5,001 nucleotides of DNA from Patescibacteria group bacterium (GTDB lineage: Bacteria > Patescibacteriota > Gracilibacteria > UBA1369): NCBI GenBank assembly GCA_018825335.1, contig JAHJEW010000085.1:1-5001 (forward strand), given 5' to 3'. The stretch's first letter is position 1; the number at the start of each line of letters is the position of its first letter. Under the pieces are notes generated by a model, which saw only the letters and a program-made list of their open reading frames with translations, was not told the origin of the DNA and did no database searches. The position numbers and the translations under genes were made by a program. This document shows, in pieces, positions 1 through 5,001 of this stretch.

Positions 1-35
1 AATAAACTAAAATAACAATTAATATATACAATATT

Positions 36-1121
36 ATGCGAAAATATGTAGCAGCTATTCTGGCTTCAATAATTCTATTCAACAATACAGCTTATGCGCA
101 AATAGCCTTGAGCGCGGCGGACAATTTTGCTTCACTCAATCTTAAACCGGGCGATACCTATGAAACTACTATCACCATAGGCAACAGCTATTCCCAGCCT
201 ACAAGATTGACACTTGACGCAGTGGACGGAACAAAATCGCAAAGCGGATATTTCACCGCCAAACTTGCCTCGGATGAACAATTTTTCTTCGGGAAATGGG
301 CAACACTTGAAAAAAATGTATTTGACCTCGACATTGGAGAAAGCGCATCCACAAAAATAACTTATAAAATTCCTGAAAATGCGACACCGGGAGATTATTC
401 GGGCGGTATTACGGTAACACGTGAAAGAATCGATAAAGAAACCGTGGCTCAGGAAACTGCCCAGTTAAGTTCATCATTGAAAGCAAAATCAAGAATAGCC
501 AAGGCTGTATATATAAACATCGCCGGCGAAAGAATAAGTGATTTTGAAATAGGAAATCTGACATATAAAAAATTCCCCGGAAGAAATTTTGAGATGTATA
601 TTGATTTAAAAAACAAAGGAAATACAACAATTAAAATAACAGTCAATCCATCCAATAAGTCGCTGATCGGAGAAACTGAAAACCTTAAACAGGTCGATTT
701 AAGGCTCTTGCCACAGGAAGAAGTAAACTTGCCAATAAATATTGGGGAAATGCCTTTATTAGGTTTATATGACCTGCAGGTTAACATTAAATATAGTGAA
801 ATAGATTTACTCACTGAAGTAGAAAAGCCACTTGGAGAGGTCGTCAAAACCACTCAATTAATAATAATTCCCTGGGATTACATAATATTAATACTCTTCA
901 TAATACTGGTAACAATAACATTTATTGAGCTCAGAAAAATGTATATTAGGAAAATAATTAAAAACAGTAGTAATTATGTAGTTCAGCGCGACGATACAAT
1001 TGCCAGCCTAGCAAAGAAATCGAATATTAACTGGAAAATTCTTATAAAAATTAACCATCTAAATCCACCATATGAAATTTCACCAGGACAAACAATTCTC
1101 CTGCCAAACAGGAAAAAATAA
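36..1121 (+). CDS. DUF916-like (WxL-interacting) membrane protein with C-terminal LysM domain
   Basis: 361 residues. Residues 1-22 form a signal peptide (RK n-region, hydrophobic core, likely AYA|Q cleavage). Residues 25-160 look like a DUF916/WxLIP peptidoglycan-binding domain: an N-terminal strand with LKPGD, the conserved Trp (W88, GKWATLE), and the hallmark turn PENATPGDYSGG at 113-124. Residues 165-265 form a second beta-rich domain containing KNKGNTT, in the position of DUF3324 in Gram-positive homologues. A TM helix (about 275-298) is followed by a basic stretch (RKMYIRKIIK), then a LysM at about 314-357 (TIASLAKK, INW, IN, PGQTILLP). By the positive-inside rule the LysM would lie in the cytoplasm, which is unusual. 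It is a paralogue of the gene at 3410-4558. The likely role is anchoring or assembling WxL-like surface proteins (inference). The ATG at 36 has only an AT-rich leader and no Shine-Dalgarno; it is chosen because it gives a complete signal peptide. Confidence 0.9.
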   Translation: MRKYVAAILASIILFNNTAYAQIALSAADNFASLNLKPGDTYETTITIGNSYSQPTRLTLDAVDGTKSQSGYFTAKLASDEQFFFGKWATLEKNVFDLDIGESASTKITYKIPENATPGDYSGGITVTRERIDKETVAQETAQLSSSLKAKSRIAKAVYINIAGERISDFEIGNLTYKKFPGRNFEMYIDLKNKGNTTIKITVNPSNKSLIGETENLKQVDLRLLPQEEVNLPINIGEMPLLGLYDLQVNIKYSEIDLLTEVEKPLGEVVKTTQLIIIPWDYIILILFIILVTITFIELRKMYIRKIIKNSSNYVVQRDDTIASLAKKSNINWKILIKINHLNPPYEISPGQTILLPNRKK

Positions 1122-1794
1122 TTCTTTTTTCCTGTTATTACTTGCAACATACATTTTTTTCCTTGTTCCATTATATTCGGCCAACGCACAAGAAGTTCCG
1201 GAACAGGAAAAACCAATAAAAGCAACCGGCATAATAGGAGCAGAAATAGCACCACTAAATCCACAAACGGAAAAATTGGACGTATTTTACTATGAAATTA
1301 ACCCAGGCAATTCACTAGATGATAAGTTCTTATTGGGAAATACATCCGATAAGATTAATACCGTACATATTTATCCAACTTATGGTACTTCCAATGAAAA
1401 AGGTGAAATTACTCATTCAATGGAATACGACGAAAAAAAAGAGCTTTCACAATGGATAAAAATAGAAGAAACGGATTTCACATTAAATCCTAAGGAAATC
1501 AAAAAGGTAAACATGAAAATAGAAATTCCGGAAAATACCCCTTTGGGCACATACAAAGGAGGCTTCGCGATACAAAAAACAGGGAAACCAAATGAGCAGG
1601 GAATTACCGCTGCCTTTCGCAAAATAATAAAAATCGAAATCAATATTACAAATGACCCAAAAGAATTTGTTGAAAAAAAGACGCCGAGCTTTCAACTAAC
1701 ACCAATTTTCTATTTAACTTTGTTATTTTTCGTATTAAGCACAATCTATTACTTTTCATCAATATCCAAACAAAAAAAACGAAATAAAAAATGA
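1072..1794 (+). CDS. Short DUF916-like membrane protein, no LysM
   Basis: 240 residues. The N-terminus has a long polar n-region (residues 1-18), a hydrophobic core (19-33) and probable ANA|Q cleavage near residue 39. Residues about 52-195 carry the DUF916-like pattern: NPGNSLDDKFLLGN, the conserved Trp W128 (QWIKIEETDFTLNP) and PENTPLGTYKGG at 153-164. Residues 210-230 are a TM helix followed by a basic tail (KQKKRNKK), so the domain is predicted outside with the C-terminus inside. Compared with the genes at 36 and 3410, it lacks the second beta domain and the LysM. ATG 1072 lies inside the LysM codons of the preceding gene, giving a 50-base overlap. It is the only ATG ahead of the hydrophobic core; a later CTG (1132) would leave no charged n-region. 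No Shine-Dalgarno is seen. The TGA stop overlaps the next ATG (ATGA), suggesting translational coupling. Probably an accessory partner of the neighbouring surface proteins (inference). Confidence 0.87.
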   Translation: MKFHQDKQFSCQTGKNNSFFLLLLATYIFFLVPLYSANAQEVPEQEKPIKATGIIGAEIAPLNPQTEKLDVFYYEINPGNSLDDKFLLGNTSDKINTVHIYPTYGTSNEKGEITHSMEYDEKKELSQWIKIEETDFTLNPKEIKKVNMKIEIPENTPLGTYKGGFAIQKTGKPNEQGITAAFRKIIKIEINITNDPKEFVEKKTPSFQLTPIFYLTLLFFVLSTIYYFSSISKQKKRNKK

Positions 1795-2714
1795 CTCTTA
1801 AGGTAAGAATATTCTTAATAGTGGCTTCAGTAACAGCTTTTGCTGTTACCACTTTCGCACAACCACTATCACAAGAATTATCTCTTTCAATAATATCGGG
1901 AGCAATTTCCATTTTCCATACGCCCGACAATTTTTTATTTGACCCAACCTTCATCAACACCTCTTCCTCAACAAAAATATATAAGACTCTGGATCCATCA
2001 ATATACGAAAATCAGCTAGTTGTTGAAGATGCAGATGTAACAGGAGATGATTTTTACATAACCATCGCCATAAGCAACCTTACCAGCTCATCATCTGTTA
2101 TTCCTTTTTCTAATCTTGCATTAGTAACACTTGCTCAGGATACATCAGGCCTAGACATTTCTACACCATCTACACCACCCGCAGACCAAGTAAATGTTAC
2201 AGCCCCATTATACTGCCCATCATACGGAGATCTGGCAACCTACTGCGATAATGACATGGACGCAAATTTTCTTACAGAATCTACACAACTTTATACAAAT
2301 GATCCGATGCAGTCGGTAAATACCACAACCACCAACATTTACGTTGATAGCTATTTCGACGCGGATCCAAATGTCAACGCGTGGAAAGTATATTATTCAA
2401 TAAACGACATCATTGAATTCAGCAATGGCGAAAAAGCCTTGGTTACAAGTACTACACCCGGACCGGTAGGCTCCGCATATATAACAGTCATAAGAGGAGT
2501 CTTGAATACGACCCCTGCAACCCACGCCATCGGTTCCGACATTACATCACATGGAAACACAAGCGTTCAGGCGGTAATCATGGACGGCCCAGAACCTGTT
2601 GTCCCACGAATTGGAGCTTATTCCATGGGGTTTGGATTTAAGGGACTGATAGAACCAACCTTTCTGCCCGGCAGCTACACAGGGACAATAACTTTCACCC
2701 TATATATTAATTAA
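1791..2714 (+). CDS. Secreted WxL-like surface protein with an inserted RG...H..G domain
   Basis: 307 residues, no TM helix after the signal peptide (1-23, TFA|Q cleavage). I do not recognise a named family over the full length. Three segments line up by eye with the next gene and with WxL domains: an N-terminal strand (FHTPDNFLF, 42-50); LVVEDADVTG...FYITIAI (76-94), where F88-Y-I90 occupies the place of the first W-x-L; and the C-terminal strand LPGSYTGTITFTLYIN (292-307), with F in place of the Trp of the distal YxxxLTWTL motif. Between them sits an insertion. It contains the only two Cys of the mature protein (C142, C152), an Asp/Asn-rich stretch (DNDMDAN), and a domain at about 182-253 with NIYVDSYF, INDIIEFSNGEKALV and VIRGVLNTTPATHAIGSDI. 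The last pattern resembles small beta modules seen in phage tail and surface proteins. ATG 1791 overlaps the previous TGA. The product is probably exported and held at the surface by the flanking DUF916-like proteins (inference). Confidence 0.85.
   Translation: MTLKVRIFLIVASVTAFAVTTFAQPLSQELSLSIISGAISIFHTPDNFLFDPTFINTSSSTKIYKTLDPSIYENQLVVEDADVTGDDFYITIAISNLTSSSSVIPFSNLALVTLAQDTSGLDISTPSTPPADQVNVTAPLYCPSYGDLATYCDNDMDANFLTESTQLYTNDPMQSVNTTTTNIYVDSYFDADPNVNAWKVYYSINDIIEFSNGEKALVTSTTPGPVGSAYITVIRGVLNTTPATHAIGSDITSHGNTSVQAVIMDGPEPVVPRIGAYSMGFGFKGLIEPTFLPGSYTGTITFTLYIN
1830..1849 (+). repeat. Perfect inverted repeat inside the signal-peptide codons of the 1791 gene
   Basis: Arms GTAACAGC (1830-1837) and GCTGTTAC (1842-1849) are perfectly complementary around a TTTT loop. 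Outside them AGTG (1820-1823) can pair with CACT (1850-1853) across a six-base bulge on the left side. The RNA hairpin would begin about 30-40 bases after the ATG, in codons encoding the hydrophobic core (SVTAFAVTT). No U-tract follows, so it does not look like an intrinsic terminator. It could slow ribosomes or influence mRNA stability, or it could be a by-product of near-symmetric codons for VTAFAVT. Confidence 0.55.
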
Positions 2715-2735
2715 ACCAACATAATAAGTCGTGTA

Positions 2736-3419
2736 ATTAAAATTCGAGTAAATCAAAAAATTACTATCATTTTTTGCGCATTTTTCCTGGCGGGAGTCCT
2801 CATAGCCGGTACCACCCTCGCTGCAACTTCAACAATCGTCGTTACCAGCACCCCGTTCCTTTCCTTCACCGACATACCCGATTCGATTTCAATCGGCACG
2901 CTAACCGTGCCAATCGCGGATACGGCTTTGGTCAGCGACACGGACGGCAACCTGCCCGTTGAACGACACTTAACCATAAGCGACACGCGCGGCTGCGGGG
3001 GATTAACCCTTCAAATTCAGGCCGCCGCTTTCACTCCCGCCTCCACGCAAATAATTCCGGCGGACATTCGCGTTGTAACGAGCACGAACGACCAGCTTAA
3101 TGAAACGGTCATCGGCAATGTTGAATACATTTCCGGCTTCGCCGGCGATCAGACAATCACCGCACCCCGCAGCGTCGCATCCACAACTTTCAGCGATTCA
3201 ACGCTTTTCACAAACGCGCCCTTCGACACGGTCGATAACACCCTCACCGGCGCCATCAACCTGTTGGATGGAGACCTTACCGCCCCCGCCGGCAGAACCG
3301 GCCAAATGCACGTTTCCACAAGCTTCTATCTTCTTGTCCCAAAACTGACCCTGCCGGACAGATACTACACAACTCTCACTTACACTTTATCCGATAACAC
3401 AATCGGAGTTTGCCCATAA
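2736..3419 (+). CDS. Secreted WxL-domain-like protein (Trp-less), non-canonical start
   Basis: The frame is open from just after TAA 2712-2714 to TAA 3417-3419. It encodes a clear signal peptide (KIRVNQKITIIF n-region and core, then LAGVLIAGTTLA, cleavage near residue 29, numbering from 2736). No ATG, GTG or TTG lies in frame upstream of it. ATT 2736 is a working start; ATA 2721/2724 and ATT 2742 are alternatives. GTG 2907 would delete the signal peptide and first strands, so I reject it. The mature part resembles one WxL domain: FLSFTDIPDS (41-50), HLTISDTRGCGGLTLQIQAAAF (78-99), matching the DtRG..GWtL..qa..F pattern with L90 in place of Trp, and a C-terminal LPDRYYTTLTYTLSD (206-220), matching YxxxLTWTLSD with Tyr in place of Trp. 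Mature Cys are only C87 and C226, a possible disulfide. There is no TM anchor. Probably a cell-wall-associated surface protein displayed with the DUF916-like product encoded next (inference). Confidence 0.85.
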   Translation: MKIRVNQKITIIFCAFFLAGVLIAGTTLAATSTIVVTSTPFLSFTDIPDSISIGTLTVPIADTALVSDTDGNLPVERHLTISDTRGCGGLTLQIQAAAFTPASTQIIPADIRVVTSTNDQLNETVIGNVEYISGFAGDQTITAPRSVASTTFSDSTLFTNAPFDTVDNTLTGAINLLDGDLTAPAGRTGQMHVSTSFYLLVPKLTLPDRYYTTLTYTLSDNTIGVCP

Positions 3420-4558
3420 TCACATCACAATCAAGCCCCACAGTTCCCCGCTTCCTTATGGCGATAATCGGCCTCGCGCTGCTCGCCGCCCCGGTTAGCG
3501 CCGCTCTCGCCGAATTTTCGGTCGTTCCCGCCACCCCGAACGAAAGACAGTTTAATTTCACCATTCCCGCGGGCCAAAGTCTGGATGAATCCATTATCGT
3601 AAATAATCTTGGCAATAACGCCATCACTGTTGACGTATACGGCGCCGACGGAACAAACAGCAGCCAGGGAACTTTTTCCCTAACTTCCAAATCGCACGAG
3701 CAAAAACACATCGGCACCTGGGTCCGGTTTGAAAATCCCACTGTAACAATCCCTGCAAAACAGGCCATAACCATCCCTTTCACTATTTCCGTGCCGGACA
3801 ATGCCACTCCCGGCAATTACGGCGGAGGAGTGGCCGTGCAGGCCTCATCCGCGGAGCTTAAAGGAGAGGAAGAAGCAATCGGCCCGGGCGCCGTATCAAC
3901 CTCCGCCCGTATTTATATACGCACTTTCGTAAAAATCCCCGGCGAAAAAATCAGCAACTACCAGTGGACCGCTTTCGGCTTCAACCACCAGGATGAAAGT
4001 AACAAACCGCGCTTCTTTTTCTCATTTAAAAACAACGGAAACACAATAATTCTTGTTCAACCGGAAATCACACTTAAGGGCCTCCCTCCGCTAAAAGAAT
4101 CCACCCTTACAATGTCGGAAATGACTCTCCAGCCCGGCACATCGCTCGATAACATCGAGCTGCGCTGGGACGAACAGCCGCCCGTGGGCTTCTACTTTGT
4201 TGATGCAAAAGTGGATTTTTCCGAACTCGACATAACGAACGACCAGCGGATCAATGAAGAAACCCAAACCCGCAGCATCAGAATAAATCTGACACCTACC
4301 TACATTATTGTTTTGACGGTGGTCATAATTCTTGCAGCAATACTTTTCTGCGTCTTCGCCACTCTTTCAATTGTAAAGATGAGGTCGGGCTGCTGCGAGC
4401 ATAAAGTCCTCCCGGGCGAAACCATCACTTCCATCGCAAAAAAACACAACGTCAACTGGAAGAAACTTGCGCAAATCAATAAACTGAAATCACCCTATAC
4501 CCTTAAAGAAGGCCGGATTCTGTTCGTGCCGCCCATCAATCCACCATCAAAAAAATAA
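3410..4558 (+). CDS. DUF916-like (WxL-interacting) membrane protein with C-terminal LysM domain, second copy
   Basis: 382 residues from TTG 3410. The signal core is MAIIGLALLAAPVSAALA|E; the n-region with R14 exists only if translation begins upstream of ATG 3458. TTG 3410 overlaps the preceding stop by 10 bases. ATA 3416, seven bases after a GGAG (3405-3408), is another candidate. Residues 35-175 are DUF916-like, with FTIPAGQSLDESIIVNN, Trp W104 (GTWVRFENPTVTIP) and PDNATPGNYGGG at 129-140. Residues 178-285 form a second beta domain (FKNNGNT, PPVGFYFVDAKVDFSE) like DUF3324. A TM helix lies at about 297-322, then KMRSGCCEHK and a LysM at 331-374 (GETITSIAKK, VNWKKLAQIN, EGRILFVPP). It has the same architecture as the gene at 36; an ungapped LysM alignment by eye gives 19 identities in 44 positions. 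Codons are much richer in GCC/CCC/CGC than in the first copy. The likely role is membrane anchor or receptor for the WxL-like protein encoded just upstream (inference). Confidence 0.9.
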   Translation: MPIITSQSSPTVPRFLMAIIGLALLAAPVSAALAEFSVVPATPNERQFNFTIPAGQSLDESIIVNNLGNNAITVDVYGADGTNSSQGTFSLTSKSHEQKHIGTWVRFENPTVTIPAKQAITIPFTISVPDNATPGNYGGGVAVQASSAELKGEEEAIGPGAVSTSARIYIRTFVKIPGEKISNYQWTAFGFNHQDESNKPRFFFSFKNNGNTIILVQPEITLKGLPPLKESTLTMSEMTLQPGTSLDNIELRWDEQPPVGFYFVDAKVDFSELDITNDQRINEETQTRSIRINLTPTYIIVLTVVIILAAILFCVFATLSIVKMRSGCCEHKVLPGETITSIAKKHNVNWKKLAQINKLKSPYTLKEGRILFVPPINPPSKK

Positions 4559-4569
4559 TCCCTCTTAAA

Positions 4570-5001
4570 ATGACAAAAAAATCCGCGCTTCTCCTTGCAC
4601 TTTCCTCCGCTTTAACTCTTCAGTTGATAATCGCGGTCCTTGCAATCGCGCAAACCACCAGCGCCTTCCCTACCAACATATCTGAAGTCCAAAATGAAGG
4701 ATTCACAATCGTTCCCGCCGAACCAAACGCAATAAATCAGCGCGAATTCATTTTCGCCGTTAAACCCGGCGAAGAAACAAGAGACAGCGTCATGGTTAAA
4801 AACCTGTCGGACACGGAAACGCTTTTTTATCTGTACGGAGCCGACCCCACAATTTCCGCACAGGGCACGCCCGCCTACAAAACCCGCGACACGGAAAGCA
4901 ACGATGAAGGCAAATGGATCACTTTCGACCACCCGGAAGTCGTACTTGCGCCAAAAGAAGACCAAAAAGAATATTTCACGTTACACGTCCCCCCGAACAC
5001 G
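4570..5001 (+). CDS. DUF916-like protein, 3' end beyond the window (partial)
   Basis: An open frame of 144 codons runs from ATG 4570 to the last base without a stop. The N-terminus MTKKSALLLALSSALTLQ and following residues to about 32 form a long signal peptide (TSA|F cleavage likely). The mature protein starts a DUF916-like domain: GFTIVPAEPN (44-53), FAVKPGEETRDSVMVKNLSD (62-81), YGADPT, and the conserved Trp W116 (GKWITFDHPEVVLAPKE). It breaks off at VPPNT, exactly where the PxNxxPxGxYxGG turn should come. Whether the C-terminus has the second beta domain, TM and LysM of the genes at 36 and 3410, or the short form of 1072, cannot be told. ATG 4570 lies 11 bases after the previous TAA and has no Shine-Dalgarno, but gives a textbook n-region (KK). 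It is the fourth DUF916-like gene, and its base composition matches the GC-rich second module. Confidence 0.85.
   Translation, partial: MTKKSALLLALSSALTLQLIIAVLAIAQTTSAFPTNISEVQNEGFTIVPAEPNAINQREFIFAVKPGEETRDSVMVKNLSDTETLFYLYGADPTISAQGTPAYKTRDTESNDEGKWITFDHPEVVLAPKEDQKEYFTLHVPPNT

Noticed and set aside
23..32. TATATA/TACAAT as a -10 box for the first gene
   Set aside because: The leader is uniformly AT-rich, only 35 bases are visible and no -35 partner can be identified; TATATA at 23-28 would imply a leaderless transcript, but chance is just as likely.
449..853. 134-codon minus-strand open frame opposite the first DUF916 gene
   Set aside because: It lies wholly inside a gene with clear domain motifs and its protein shows no recognisable pattern; it is a shadow frame.
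2715..2743. Internal promoter or terminator in the gap between the modules (TAAAAT at 2738-2743)
   Set aside because: No credible -35 at the right distance, no hairpin with U-tract, and the hexamer lies in or beside the likely signal-peptide n-region.
2774..2962. 62-codon plus-strand open frame
   Set aside because: It is out of frame with the signal peptide of the WxL-like gene and yields an Arg/His/Pro-rich sequence typical of a shifted reading.
3284..3304. GC-rich short inverted repeat (GCCGG/CCGGC) as a regulatory hairpin
   Set aside because: Only five pairs inside GC-rich coding sequence; expected by chance.
2736..3419. Calling the Trp-less WxL-like gene a pseudogene because it lacks a standard start
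   Set aside because: The reading frame is intact from signal peptide to C-terminal motif with no internal stop, so only the initiation codon is in doubt.
3376..3816. 146-codon minus-strand open frame
   Set aside because: It is antisense to the end of the WxL-like gene and the DUF916 domain of the next gene, both well supported; long only because of GC-rich codons.
4612..4965. 117-codon minus-strand open frame near the window end
   Set aside because: The plus strand here encodes a signal peptide and DUF916 motifs without a stop to the window edge; the minus frame has no recognisable features.
1..5001. CRISPR array, tRNA, rRNA, insertion sequence or attachment site
   Set aside because: No regularly spaced repeats, RNA-gene motifs, transposase-like product or terminal inverted repeats were seen.

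Overview
The window is one continuous stretch of tightly packed, co-directional (+ strand) genes. All six encode proteins with Sec-type signal peptides. I read it as a cell-surface locus related to the WxL-protein operons of Gram-positive bacteria. Four genes (36-1121, 1072-1794, 3410-4558, 4570-end) encode DUF916-like proteins, the family now described as the WxL-interacting-protein peptidoglycan-binding domain. The two others (1791-2714 and about 2736-3419) encode secreted beta-rich proteins. Their core and C-terminal strands resemble a WxL domain, but the signature tryptophans are replaced by L, F or Y. Family assignments come from motif recognition by eye; no profile search was run.

Layout: 36-1121 is a signal peptide, DUF916-like domain, second beta domain, TM helix and LysM. 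1072-1794 is a shorter DUF916-like membrane protein without LysM. 1791-2714 is a secreted WxL-like protein with an inserted domain. About 2736-3419 is a second secreted WxL-like protein. 3410-4558 is a second DUF916-like/TM/LysM protein, clearly paralogous to the first. 4570-5001+ is a fourth DUF916-like protein cut by the window edge. Junctions overlap by 50, 4 and about 10 bases or are separated by about 21 and 11 bases, and I see no terminator. One polycistronic transcript is the simplest reading. The set looks like two related modules, 36-2714 and about 2736 onward. The first is AT-rich and the second clearly GC-richer, so they may have different histories.

Organism: all stops are TAA or TGA, and the TGA that ends 1072-1794 overlaps the next ATG, so the code appears standard. 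Convincing Shine-Dalgarno sequences are nearly absent. Together with compact overlapping genes and DUF916-LysM membrane proteins, this suggests a Candidate Phyla Radiation (Patescibacteria) bacterium, possibly Parcubacteria-like. This is inference at moderate to low confidence; another monoderm lineage is possible.

Working model (inference): the DUF916-like membrane proteins are anchored in the cytoplasmic membrane with their beta domains outside, and they hold or assemble the secreted WxL-like proteins on the cell surface. The oddest features are LysM domains predicted to face the cytoplasm, loss of the WxL tryptophans, and two genes with no orthodox start codon ahead of their signal peptides.
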